A stretch of 30,303 nucleotides of DNA from Apostichopus parvimensis (Eukaryota; Echinodermata; Holothuroidea; Aspidochirotida; Stichopodidae), in NCBI GenBank assembly GCA_000934455.1, contig KN883442.1:94945-125247 (forward strand), in the 5' to 3' direction. The translations under genes were made by a program, and so were the position numbers. The stretch's first letter is position 1, and each line of letters begins with the position of its first letter. Below are positions 24,201-28,479 of the stretch, in pieces. The notes under the pieces were generated by a model. It did no database searches and had not been told where the DNA came from. It worked only from the letters and a program-made list of their open reading frames with translations.

Positions 24201-26453
24201 CCACTAATGACTGTTATCTGTCATCAACTTTCAGAGGGGTAATACCTTTGTAATGATCAAGTTATCTGGAACCCTTTCCTGATGTTCTGGTACTTGACTC
24301 TAGTACACATTTTCCTCAGTTGCTCTATCAAATCAGGTGATTCTCCATACACAGTATAAACTTTTTAATAAGGCAAGGAATCACTATTAAGCGTGTTGGC
24401 TTTCTGGTTTAACATCCTTGCAGGTCGTGATGGTCCACAAGGTATACCTGGTGAAGTCGGTGATCCGGGACCATCGGGTATTCCTGGCTCAGCTTCTCCT
24501 AACCCTGGATTCTTAATCGCGAGACACAGCCAGACCACGTCTTACCCTACTTGTCCGGACGGTACAAGCGAGGTTTGGAACGGTTACAGCTTCCTCTACA
24601 TGATAGGTAACGAGAATGGATTTGGACAAGATCTCGGTAAGTTGAGGACAGTTGGAATATTGCTCACTTCTTCGGTTATACAAAGATGGATCACTTTCCT
24701 ACAATATTTGATATGATCCCATTGTTTCAAGGTAGTGGATCACATTTCTGTACTTTGTGATGAATCCATTAATAATGTCGTGCAAGTTCCTTGGATTAAA
24801 GGAAGATACATTGTGTCAGTAAGATGTATATTGAGGATCATATCACGTTAATGTACAGTTGTTTCTCGAGATTACAAGATGCTGTATCATGTTTACTTAC
24901 ATTTGATGGGTGATGCCGTCAGAGACGGCCTGAAAACGAACACTAGTCAAACGTTACATCGGTGTAAGTTAATCAAGAACAGAAAACTGACTGGGAAGAT
25001 GATGAAATGGATGTCTAGAATAAAATTGAACCAATGACCATGATAATTTCCCATATGCTCAACCCATTATAGCATTACAGCAGTACCAGGTGTCAACTTG
25101 ACAAAAATTCAAAAAAGGATATTATTGTGCAGATATAAAAGGTGATAATGTTATTTTAATAAGAAGATAACCCACTCCAGAATTACACACCCCTTTTTGT
25201 TGAGACCTTCGATCATTGTTGTTTAAGGTCATCCATCCTATCAATGAACCGTTTCCAATTCACAGGTTCCCCCGGAAGCTGTTTGACCAGATTCAGTACC
25301 ATGCCACACATGTTCTGCAACATCAACAACGTGTGTCACGTGGCATCCCGCAATGGCTATTCCTACTGGTTGTCTACCCCAGAGCCCATGCCCATGTCCA
25401 TGGAACCCATCCCAAGTGAAGACGTCGAGCCGTATATCAGTAAATGTATCGTATGTGAAGTACCGTCCAGAGTGGTAGCGGTCCACAGTCAGTCTGTTAA
25501 CATTCCTGATTGTCCAAATGGCTGGTCTCCTCTGTGGATCGGTTACAGTTTTATCATGGTGAGTACTTCGGTTACGCAAATCACATGGTCCCCTATAAAT
25601 TTTATAAGAAGATGGGTGTGGATCAGGAGTAACTCTTCAATCGAAAACTGGTTGTGTGCATCAGTGAATACAAATCAGTTGTGAAAGTTAACCTCAGTTA
25701 AGGAATTAAAAATGGATTTATTGTTTACTTTCAGTATCGCCTATTATCTATATATTCCATTTTACATCACCCCCTCATCAACCTTTGCCCCACCCAGACC
25801 TTCTCTCAGTAGACTATCGGCATGGACAGAAAGATGTCAAACACAATTTCACTAATGATAATTGAACTGCTGAAAAGGACAACCGTTCAGCTTTCCAAGT
25901 TTTATAGCAAGATCTCTACTCTTCCTTTCAATATTAAATGTTGTCAGTCCCAACGTTAATATTATTCACTTTTCGAATCACTCTATTGTTGTCAATTTTA
26001 ATGCTACCTCCCTTTCAGTCCAACTTGTTTTAGCCTTCTTGCCAAAAGAGAGACAAGAGCGTCGGGAATGTCTCTCTACCACTGACTGTCTTTTACCGCA
26101 GCATCTTGATACATTTCATTTTGAAAAGTCCTTGAACATGCAGATAGTCATTTCAGAGGTTGTTCACAAACTCTTCGTCTTTTTTTCATACACAGCAAAC
26201 GGGTGCGGGTGCCCAGGGCTCCGGACAGATGCTGTCCTCCCCAGGATCATGTCTGGAAGACTTCAGGTCCATACCCTTCATCGAATGCCACGACGACGGC
26301 AAATGCAATTACTATGCCGCCTCCTACAGCTTCTGGCTGGCAACCATCGAAAATGGAGATCAGTTCGACCGGCCCGACTCGACCACACTGAAGGCAGGAA
26401 GCCTTAGAAGCAGACTCAGTAGGTGCCAAGTTTGTATGAGAGGAGAACCGTAA
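89..26453 (+). CDS. COL4A1: Collagen type IV alpha chain (alpha1-like class), 3' portion of a multi-exon gene
   Basis: Encodes a secreted basement-membrane network collagen. Three chains trimerise through the NC1 domain, fold into an interrupted triple helix, and NC1 trimers join end to end to form the sheet. Twenty-two exons join in one open frame: 89-217, 646-824, 2069-2260, 2724-2883, 5672-5776, 6470-6681, 7168-7321, 7931-8044, 9759-9929, about 10898-10955 (5' end in gap), 11585-11935, 12282-12415, 14421-14532, 16199-16378, 17007-17060, 19267-19452, 20912-21042, 22505-22676, 23503-23712, 24424-24636, 25266-25558, 26196-26453. This is about 1,255 residues against roughly 1,650-1,750 for a whole alpha(IV) chain, so the 7S and signal regions lie upstream. 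NC1 has 12 cysteines and alpha1/3/5-class motifs. The symbol denotes that class; orthology to one vertebrate paralogue is not implied. Confidence 0.95.
218..645 (+). other. Intron 1 with short tandem repeat
   Basis: GT-AG intron. It contains three copies of a 37-38 bp unit starting ggtgaaac at 244, 281 and 319, with core ttggtgatgttaatac. A degenerate continuation reaches about 440. A T-rich tract precedes the acceptor. No coding potential seen. Confidence 0.8.
244..357 (+). repeat. 37-38 bp tandem repeat, about 3 copies
   Basis: Units begin at 244, 281 and 319. Each has ggtgaaac(at)gtgt, then tggtgatgttaatac, then cagtttg. Copies 2 and 3 differ by a two-base deletion and few substitutions, suggesting recent local duplication. 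Confidence 0.8.
646..824 (+). CDS. COL4A1: COL4 exon 2, helix with Cys-containing interruption
   Basis: Acceptor aaatag, donor gtaagt at 825. Starts in a split glycine codon and ends in phase 0 after V-N. It opens [14 protein letters not shown] before regular Gly-X-Y resumes ([10 protein letters not shown]). The C-x-x-C interruption is a non-helical site that could form disulphides. The downstream triplets are rich in charged residues. Confidence 0.93.
825..2068 (+). other. Intron 2 with intronic repeat element and GT/GTAT microsatellites
   Basis: Holds repeat element copy A (1068-1534) and a GT-rich low-complexity tract with gtatgt variants (about 1815-1905). A short open stretch at 1716-1964 is composed of this low-complexity sequence and is not a credible gene. 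Confidence 0.8.
1068..1534 (+). repeat. Intronic repeat element, copy A (GGTTTCGATGA ends, AGGTCA subrepeats)
   Basis: Begins ggtttcgatgataatcgtaa (1068) and ends near cgaaacc at 1503 followed by an atgcatttttgcattctggt block. The interior is a tandem array of about 150-bp units, each with aaacacgatatctcaagaag and then a cluster of aggtca half-sites; 1388-1400 reads aggtcaaaggtca. The same ends recur in copies B and C. The short inverted ends suggest a non-autonomous DNA transposon, but I see no transposase and no clear target duplication. Confidence 0.65.
2069..2260 (+). CDS. COL4A1: COL4 exon 3 (Gly-X-Y, ends in Cys-containing interruption)
   Basis: Phase-0 exon of 64 codons between acceptor aaaaccag and donor gtagga. 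Regular triplets run from G-L-K-G-N-Q-G-D-P to G-A-D-G-V-P. It closes with the non-helical stretch [12 protein letters not shown], directly followed by glycine in exon 4. The one cysteine could pair with another chain or with the C-x-x-C of exon 2. Confidence 0.93.
2261..2723 (+). other. Intron 3
   Basis: GT-AG intron. Apart from a C-rich tract near 2290-2305 I see no repeats, RNA genes or coding signal. A minus-strand open frame across 2072-2431 is a shadow of exon 3. Confidence 0.75.
2724..2883 (+). CDS. COL4A1: COL4 exon 4 (Gly-X-Y, RGD)
   Basis: Acceptor ttgtag, donor gttaga at 2884. Starts in phase 0 and ends on the first base of a glycine codon. Regular triplets with one R-G-D (2748-2756) and one short break, G-E-S-G-T-G-L-P. 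The donor lies only 15 bases before a repeat element. Confidence 0.93.
2899..3657 (+). repeat. Intronic repeat element, copy B
   Basis: Starts ggtttcgatga at 2899 and ends with the shared block aacctcaatgcattttgcat, then tctggtta, at 3657. Contains about four units of roughly 145-150 bp, each with a(a)acacgatatctcaag or a variant plus aggtca half-sites. 3053-3065 reads aggtcaaaggtca and 3199-3211 reads aggtcacaggtca. Copy B has more internal units than copy A, so the family varies in internal copy number. Confidence 0.65.
4224..4560 (-). mobile_element. Probable 3' end of a LINE-type retrotransposon
   Basis: Read on the minus strand, the segment ends with aaataaagttttacttactt, an AATAAA-like motif followed by an ACTT microsatellite. 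That is the style of 3' tail seen in CR1/L2-like LINEs of aquatic animals. No reverse transcriptase is encoded here, so this would be a 5'-truncated copy. The 5' limit is uncertain. Confidence 0.4.
5672..5776 (+). CDS. COL4A1: COL4 exon 5 (Gly-X-Y with interruption)
   Basis: Good pyrimidine tract and acceptor tttgcag; donor gtatga at 5777. 105 bases, glycine codons split at both ends. It starts with the break [13 protein letters not shown] and continues with triplets rich in Arg and Lys ([12 protein letters not shown]). Confidence 0.92.
5777..6469 (+). other. Intron 5 with SINE at its 3' end
   Basis: 5777-6160 has no recognisable feature. 6161-6460 is a tRNA-derived SINE whose ATT tail runs into the acceptor actactcag of exon 6. 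Confidence 0.75.
6161..6460 (+). mobile_element. tRNA-derived SINE with (ATT)n tail
   Basis: The tRNA-like head has an A-box-like region (ggccgattggataaaggcg) and a B box ggttcgatacc at 6220-6230. An unrelated body follows, ending gcatcaataaaatatctgct and then about eight ATT repeats to 6460. Pol III boxes plus a microsatellite tail are the standard SINE layout. Clear target-site duplications were not found. Confidence 0.75.
6470..6681 (+). CDS. COL4A1: COL4 exon 6 (Gly-X-Y)
   Basis: Acceptor tactactcag, donor gtacag (weak) at 6682. Starts in a split glycine codon and ends in phase 0 after G-E-K. Long run of triplets with breaks at G-E-S-I-R-G-M-T and L-G-G-M-G-D-P. The acceptor is preceded by the ATT repeats of a SINE instead of a normal pyrimidine tract. 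Confidence 0.93.
6682..7167 (+). other. Intron 6 with triplicated 3' end
   Basis: 6682-6850 has no notable feature beyond ACAC-rich sequence. 6851-7164 is a threefold tandem repeat that ends at the acceptor of exon 7. Confidence 0.85.
6851..7164 (+). repeat. 102-106 bp tandem triplication including the 3' splice site
   Basis: Units start with cagggaagagtttcactttg at 6851, 6953 and 7059, and the last is followed by the genuine cag of exon 7 at 7165-7167. Each unit carries the pyrimidine-rich block ccttccccctccccttcccc and ends ttctttcattgtcacg. Units 2 and 3 are essentially identical; unit 1 lacks four bases (acct) and has a few substitutions. Confidence 0.9.
7168..7321 (+). CDS. COL4A1: COL4 exon 7 (Gly-X-Y)
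   Basis: Acceptor gtcacgcag, donor gtattt at 7322. Starts in phase 0 with G-E-R-G-L-D and ends on the first base of a glycine codon after G-E-K. Seventeen uninterrupted triplets with many charged pairs. Two upstream copies of its acceptor lie in intron 6. Confidence 0.93.
7322..7930 (+). other. Intron 7
   Basis: Contains a short tctg/tctatc microsatellite (about 7465-7500). Otherwise no repeats or coding signal recognised. A T-rich tract precedes the acceptor tttctcag. Confidence 0.75.
7931..8044 (+). CDS. COL4A1: COL4 exon 8 (Gly-X-Y with short break)
   Basis: Glycine codons split at both ends; donor gttagg at 8045. Encodes [12 protein letters not shown] and a break at G-I-S-F-P-G-I-D, then G-E-R-G-E-K triplets. 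Confidence 0.92.
8401..8530 (+). mobile_element. tRNA-derived SINE
   Basis: Pol III A box tagcctagtgg (8408-8418) and B box ggttcgaatcc (8451-8461) at tRNA spacing. The anticodon stem does not pair and the acceptor stem is imperfect, so this is a decayed tRNA-derived SINE head rather than a working tRNA. The body ends about 8530 before an AT microsatellite; boundaries are approximate. Confidence 0.6.
9154..9347 (+). mobile_element. Retroposed structured RNA with U2 snRNA 5' head (SINE-like)
   Basis: 9154-9199 matches the first 45 or so bases of U2 snRNA (cttggccttttggctaagat, then the branch-site recognition tract gtgtagtatctgttc) with about three changes. The rest is not U2. It can form hairpins ccct-ttcg-aggg (9198-9209), agtcccg/cgggact (9247-9266) and cccagg/cctggg (9310-9327), then ends in ttttt. 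A 10-bp direct repeat tgtgtaatgc flanks it (9148-9157 and 9348-9357). This looks like a retrotransposed copy of a Pol III-type or SINE RNA with an snRNA head. Confidence 0.7.
9759..9929 (+). CDS. COL4A1: COL4 exon 9 (Gly-X-Y, two RGD)
   Basis: Acceptor aaatgcag, unusual donor gtacgc at 9930. Split glycine at both ends. Triplets contain R-G-D at 9818-9826 and 9890-9898 and a five-residue break G-T-A-S-E-R-G. The donor departs from gtragt at positions 4 and 6, so splicing may be less efficient. Confidence 0.9.
10025..10897. other. Assembly gap (873 N)
   Basis: Run of N beginning inside a GT-rich microsatellite (gtgtgtatgtgtgtgtgt). It hides the 3' part of intron 9 and the acceptor, and perhaps the 5' end, of the next exon. 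It could also hide a complete extra exon. Open frames reported through it are meaningless. Confidence 1.
10898..10955 (+). CDS. COL4A1: COL4 exon 10 (partial, 5' end at gap)
   Basis: Visible part encodes [19 protein letters not shown], ending on the first base of a glycine codon; donor gtatgt at 10956. The first visible bases ccag|gt could themselves be the acceptor (exon start 10902), or the exon may continue into the gap. Both fit the frame. Confidence 0.85.
10956..11584 (+). other. Intron 10
   Basis: No repeats, RNA genes or coding signal recognised. T-rich tract before the acceptor ttatag. Confidence 0.7.
11585..11935 (+). CDS. COL4A1: COL4 exon 11 (longest exon, uninterrupted helix)
   Basis: 351 bases with split glycine at both ends; donor gtgagt. 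Encodes 116 residues of unbroken Gly-X-Y from A-R-G-A-V-G to G-A-M-G-A-N, including R-G-D (11905-11913). It is much longer than the other helix exons and probably represents fused ancestral exons (intron loss). This is the longest visible perfect helix segment within a single exon. Confidence 0.95.
11936..12281 (+). other. Intron 11
   Basis: Contains a GT-rich tract (about 12010-12040) and a small remnant with ggttaaaggtcatctgagat (12149-12168), resembling the AGGTCA-type intronic repeats. No coding signal. Acceptor gttgatgcag. Confidence 0.7.
12282..12415 (+). CDS. COL4A1: COL4 exon 12 (Gly-X-Y)
   Basis: Starts in a split glycine codon and ends in phase 0 after P-G-L-E; donor gtaagc at 12416. 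Uninterrupted triplets P-K-G-V-K-G-E-I-G to G-E-P-G-V-P-G-L-E. Confidence 0.93.
13380..14003 (+). repeat. Tandem repeat, 267-309 bp units
   Basis: The phrase atatggcaaacccaggttat recurs at 13403, 13670 and 13979. Each is followed by atcaccc and, in the first two, by gtatcctat, caccaaatatgct, ggtcacc and gaaactgttttta. Unit 2 has an extra segment of about 42 bases (13800-13846). Unit 3 is cut off by the SINE after about 25 bases. Confidence 0.8.
14008..14250 (-). mobile_element. tRNA-derived SINE, near full length, minus strand
   Basis: On the minus strand: A box tagctcagtggttaacg (14230-14246), B box gattcgagtc (14193-14202), a body, then an 85-bp conserved 3' domain (14031-14115) and a tail of catacaaatacatac type. 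The 3' domain recurs at 19518-19602 with four differences. The SINE interrupts the third unit of the tandem array, so it inserted after that array formed. Confidence 0.8.
14421..14532 (+). CDS. COL4A1: COL4 exon 13 (Gly-X-Y with Cys-containing interruption)
   Basis: Starts in phase 0 and ends on the first base of a glycine codon; donor gttaga at 14533. Encodes [12 protein letters not shown], then the non-helical D-T-V-S-D-I-C-E-Q, then triplets again. The cysteine is the last one before NC1. Confidence 0.93.
14722..15302. mobile_element. Foldback transposon-like element (TU-like)
   Basis: The left arm (14722-14860) starts ctggtcacttggcccaacaa and continues as four copies of a 22-bp unit catttcgcccaaccagcctg+gt (14759, 14781, 14803, 14825) plus a partial copy. 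The right arm (15225-15302) is its inverted counterpart, ending gggcgaagtgaccag. The AT-rich middle has three copies of aaty(c)ccgaacgtttcct. Inverted arms made of short direct repeats define foldback elements such as sea-urchin TU. No transposase is visible. Confidence 0.75.
15560..15860 (-). mobile_element. Possible LTR-retrotransposon remnant
   Basis: On the minus strand, short open stretches are followed by a purine-rich tract agaagagggggtataattat near 15577-15597, which resembles a polypurine tract next to an LTR. No reverse transcriptase, integrase or paired LTR is visible, so this is weak. Confidence 0.2.
16199..16378 (+). CDS. COL4A1: COL4 exon 14 (Gly-X-Y, RGD)
   Basis: 180 bases, split glycine at both ends; acceptor ccgcctag, donor gtaaca. 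Sixty uninterrupted helix residues with R-G-D at 16213-16221. Confidence 0.93.
16379..17006 (+). other. Intron 14
   Basis: No repeats, RNA genes or coding signal recognised. Weak polypyrimidine tract, acceptor ttcacag. Confidence 0.7.
17007..17060 (+). CDS. COL4A1: COL4 exon 15 (54 bp)
   Basis: A 54-base exon with split glycine at both ends; donor gtatgt. Encodes [17 protein letters not shown]. Fifty-four bases (six triplets) is the ancestral collagen exon size, common in fibrillar genes and less usual here. Confidence 0.92.
17074..17165 (+). repeat. Intronic repeat element, fragment D
   Basis: Begins ggttccgatgctttggcat and includes cggcttgtaaacatgatatc followed by tcaac, matching the start and first internal unit of copies A and B. 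It then diverges, so it is a truncated copy. Confidence 0.5.
17472..17830 (+). repeat. Tandem repeat, 87-105 bp units
   Basis: tcactaaatagactttgtca recurs at 17472 and 17577, with a variant at 17664. Each is followed by acatgataac(aagt), a ggttaaccac block, atgaatatgtttgggcatcg and a short spacer. A fourth, decayed unit runs from about 17755. Confidence 0.75.
18315..19238 (+). repeat. Intronic repeat element, copy C
   Basis: Starts ggtttcgatgataatcgtaa (18315, same as copy A) and ends tcatcgaaacctcaatgcat, then tttgcattctggtta (19238, same as copy B). The short ends ggtttcgatga and tcatcgaaacc are inverted copies of each other. The interior has diverged aggtca clusters and a nested hairpin-forming repeat at 18530-18591. 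Confidence 0.65.
19267..19452 (+). CDS. COL4A1: COL4 exon 16 (Gly-X-Y, RGD)
   Basis: Split glycine at both ends; acceptor aaaccaaag is weak, donor gtgaga. Encodes regular triplets with R-G-D (19362-19370) and a short break at P-G-E-G-S-S-G. A repeat element ends 28 bases upstream, so most of the branch-point region is element-derived. Confidence 0.92.
19453..20911 (+). other. Intron 16
   Basis: Holds a 5'-truncated SINE on the minus strand (19518-19602) and a T-rich tract (19603-19660). Nothing recognised in 19700-20900. The acceptor ttcaaaactag lies just after a pyrimidine-rich stretch. Confidence 0.7.
19518..19602 (-). mobile_element. SINE 3' fragment, minus strand
   Basis: This 85-base segment matches 14031-14115 with four substitutions and no gaps. 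The tRNA head is missing; the match stops at cttacattc, where a T-rich tract begins. It is a 5'-truncated copy, or evidence that this domain is shared by different SINEs. Confidence 0.75.
20912..21042 (+). CDS. COL4A1: COL4 exon 17 (Gly-X-Y with interruption)
   Basis: Starts in a split glycine codon and ends in phase 0 after G-S-Q; donor gtgagc. Triplets are followed by the break [11 protein letters not shown] near the 3' end. Confidence 0.93.
21043..22504 (+). other. Intron 17 with minisatellite
   Basis: Contains the 52-bp minisatellite (21237-21730). Nothing recognised in 21740-22490. Acceptor ctcggcag. Confidence 0.75.
21237..21730 (+). repeat. 52-bp minisatellite with alternating unit types
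   Basis: About nine to ten units of roughly 52 bases, each with gaggtcacaattgtgggtct, then gatcc(t/c)(g/a)tgaggtc, then a variable end. In the middle, one end type (cggtttcctctgtgagatgc) alternates with another (tgaatcctccgcaagataga), giving a 104-base higher-order period. The minus-strand open frame of 140 codons here only reflects the repeat. Confidence 0.85.
22505..22676 (+). CDS. COL4A1: COL4 exon 18 (Gly-X-Y)
   Basis: Starts in phase 0 with G-P-A-G-E-P and ends on the first base of a glycine codon; donor gtaagt. Uninterrupted triplets ending G-D-K-G-D-K-G-D-I. Confidence 0.93.
22677..23502 (+). other. Intron 18
   Basis: No repeats, RNA genes or coding signal recognised. Acceptor ggaacag. 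Confidence 0.7.
23503..23712 (+). CDS. COL4A1: COL4 exon 19 (Gly-X-Y with interruption)
   Basis: Split glycine at both ends; donor gtaagc. Starts with the break P-P-V-D-I-N-S-L-R, then a long run of regular triplets that form the C-terminal part of the helix. Confidence 0.93.
23713..24423 (+). other. Intron 19
   Basis: No repeats, RNA genes or coding signal recognised. Confidence 0.7.
24424..24636 (+). CDS. COL4A1: COL4 exon 20 (end of helix and start of NC1)
   Basis: Split glycine at both ends; donor gtaagt. Seven triplets end at [10 protein letters not shown], then NC1 begins: [11 protein letters not shown], the first NC1 cysteine (Y-P-T-C-P-D-G-T) and W-N-G-Y-S-F-L-Y. These match the R-H-S-Q-T / C-P-x-G-T / G-Y-S-L-L-Y start of collagen IV NC1. 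Confidence 0.97.
24637..25265 (+). other. Intron 20
   Basis: No repeats, RNA genes or coding signal recognised. Confidence 0.7.
25266..25558 (+). CDS. COL4A1: COL4 exon 21 (NC1, first C4 repeat to second)
   Basis: Starts in a split glycine codon and ends in phase 0 after S-F-I-M; acceptor ttcacag, donor gtgagt. Encodes [33 protein letters not shown] (methionines at 25388, 25394 and 25400), the C-x-x-C of the first C4 half and the start of the second (P-D-C-P-N-G-W). Six cysteines. In known NC1 domains a methionine of this motif forms the sulfilimine crosslink. Confidence 0.97.
25559..26195 (+). other. Intron 21
   Basis: No repeats, RNA genes or coding signal recognised. T-rich tract before acceptor tacacag. 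Confidence 0.7.
26196..26453 (+). CDS. COL4A1: COL4 exon 22 (second C4 half of NC1, stop)
   Basis: Phase-0 terminal exon of 85 codons plus TAA (26451-26453). Encodes [38 protein letters not shown] and the end [10 protein letters not shown]. Five cysteines. The lysine of T-L-K-A-G (26391-26393) is the position that forms the sulfilimine bond in known chains. Confidence 0.97.
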   Translation, partial: QTGAGAQGSGQMLSSPGSCLEDFRSIPFIECHDDGKCNYYAASYSFWLATIENGDQFDRPDSTTLKAGSLRSRLSRCQVCMRGEP

Positions 26454-27902
26454 AGAACATTTGTAGTACAGATGGGGGAACAAATAACTTCTGTAAGATG
26501 TTTTCTTAGACAACATGATTAATATTTACAAAACCCGTGAAGAGCAAATTGGACATAAGTCAACCCAGATGAGGTGATGCATAAATAATTCAAAGATTTG
26601 ATATGAAAGTATAATGTGATAATCAATAATTATAATAATTCATTCAAATTTGTTGCTTCTTGTGGGAAAGGAAACAAAACTACTACAAGAGGGGTTAACC
26701 TCTTCTTAGTGTTCTTTCTATAAAAGCACCTCAGTTGGACTCGGTTATTTTTGAGGGCAGAGAGGGTTGTACAGTCGAACAAGGGAGGGGGGTGGGGGGC
26801 GTCATGGGAGGTTTTGTGGTAGGGAGGGTGAGATGAAGGGGAATATTTTTTTATCATTCTTACCTGAATATTTTGTTATATTTCACTTATTTGTTTGTTA
26901 CAGAAACTATTGTATCAAGTTCTTATTTAAAATTTGCTTTCTTTCCCCAATATTACCCTTTATCGTAGTTGCTAGTAGAAATTTTTATTGCTGCTCTGCC
27001 GAAGAAGATGCAAAACTTGATTTAGCTTACCTAAAACAATTATTTATAAAACCTTTGAAACATAACTGGAGTAGTCCACCCTGCCTTCTTTTGAAATGTT
27101 CGCATCTCGGATGCAAGGACACATCGTTGATAAAGGGCAAATTTGTTCCACAAAGGCCTTTTCATCCTACGAGTGTTGTCCTTTTGAAGTTGCATACTGT
27201 CGTTCTTTCTTGACCAAAAACATAAAAACAAGCAAGAAATTCTGAGTCGACCACCATACCAGAAGCCAAAGGTCATTTCGTATATTTTTAGGGCGTGTTA
27301 AAATGTCATCGGTATTGGTACTTTTATGTCTAGAAAAGCAAATTATAGCATTACGAGCCAAACTTGTCTCCAAAAACAACAAGTTTGTCTAGAAAAAAAA
27401 AAATTCTTTAGCTTGTAGGTAGTTGAGCAGTAATTTGTTTTTTCCCTTCTATATATATCACATTTTTATTTTCTTGTTTCAAAGAAGAGAAATGCTTGGC
27501 ATGCCTCTTTATTGTAAGGTATGTGCATGACTTCATTTTTTTTTTCTTCGTTTGTTCTTGTTTTATACATTTGATATGTCTAACTATTAAAACATCTACA
27601 GTAATGCTGCACATAAATGGATTTGTAAGTTTTTTTTATAGCTGGTAGAAATATCTTAACGATCCATCTCCGATGTATGGGAACAACTATGTACAGCAGC
27701 GAGCTGTGGTGCTTAAGCCGTCATGTATCATCAGTATTTATTTATAAACTTGGACAACGGGTTGCATGAAGAAAATAAGGAAAAGAAAGAGTTTTGTACA
27801 TTTTTGTAACAACCTGTGAAGACCCCTCAAAATGCAGTTATTATTTCCTGACACAATGCCAATGTAATAAGTCTTAGTATACACTAAGTGTCAGGCAAGA
27901 GA

Positions 27903-27999
27903 AGTTTGGTATGTATTGCATATAAAAGTTTGTAATGTATTGCATATAAAAGTTTGAAATGTATTGCATATGTTAAGTTTGTTATGTATTACATATCAG
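27903..27999 (+). repeat. 24-bp tandem repeat in 3' UTR, 4 copies
   Basis: Units start agtttg at 27903, 27927, 27951 and 27976, each followed by (g/t/a)(t/a)atgtatt(g/a)catat. A related ttatgtattacat lies at 28035-28047, overlapping the first AATAAA. Confidence 0.8.
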
Positions 28000-28046
28000 T
28001 CTCGACCTGTGAAGAAAAGGCATGTAAACTCTTTTATGTATTACAT

Positions 28047-28052
28047 AATAAA
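28047..28052 (+). promoter_or_regulatory. Candidate polyadenylation signal AATAAA
   Basis: First canonical AATAAA after the stop, about 1.6 kb downstream, with a modestly GT-rich stretch (tctgcgagtgattgt) 30-45 bases later. Confidence 0.5.
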
Positions 28053-28455
28053 ACTCAGTTCAGATACAACTAAACTAGTCTGCGAGTGATTGTAACAAGT
28101 CAGAAACAGACAGCTTTGTTCCTCTTAGGCGGAACATGCGAGGGATGAGGTTTATGTTCAGAGTTGAAACTTGTGAAATGATTTAATTCGTAACCAAGGC
28201 AATCCGTCTGGTATAGGAATATAGTATATTCAAAATGGTACGTAAACCTAATTTAAGTTATCTATCATATTATATACATGGCGCCCTCTGTAGACATCAG
28301 AGCTGGCGCCCAACATGACATGCTGGTGTAGATTTTCAGTGTTGTCAATGATATTGTTCCATGACTTCAAGAAACATTTTTATCTTTGATGAAAATGTTG
28401 GTTAATGATGGAGAAGAGGACTGATTGTGGTATTTAAAGATAGAAAAATCTTATT

Positions 28456-28461
28456 AATAAA
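28456..28461 (+). promoter_or_regulatory. Candidate polyadenylation signal AATAAA (distal)
   Basis: AATAAA followed at once by tttgtttgaaggtttctg, a GT/T-rich element of the kind found downstream of cleavage sites. It could be the distal end of the transcript. Another AATAAA is at 28605-28610. Confidence 0.4.
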
Positions 28462-28479
28462 ATTTGTTTGAAGGTTTCT

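Larger units (their letters stand above)
26454..28070 (+). other. Probable 3' untranslated region
   Basis: Follows the stop codon directly, is AT-rich, and has no AATAAA until 28047. An ATTAAA at 27586-27591 would give a shorter transcript. Longer ends at 28456 or 28605 are possible. An open frame at 26767-27213 has no recognisable domain and is probably chance. The end point is inferred from signals only. Confidence 0.55.

Noticed and set aside
26767..27213. 148-codon open frame after the collagen stop
   Set aside because: No recognisable domain, low-complexity start, and it lies inside the probable 3' UTR.
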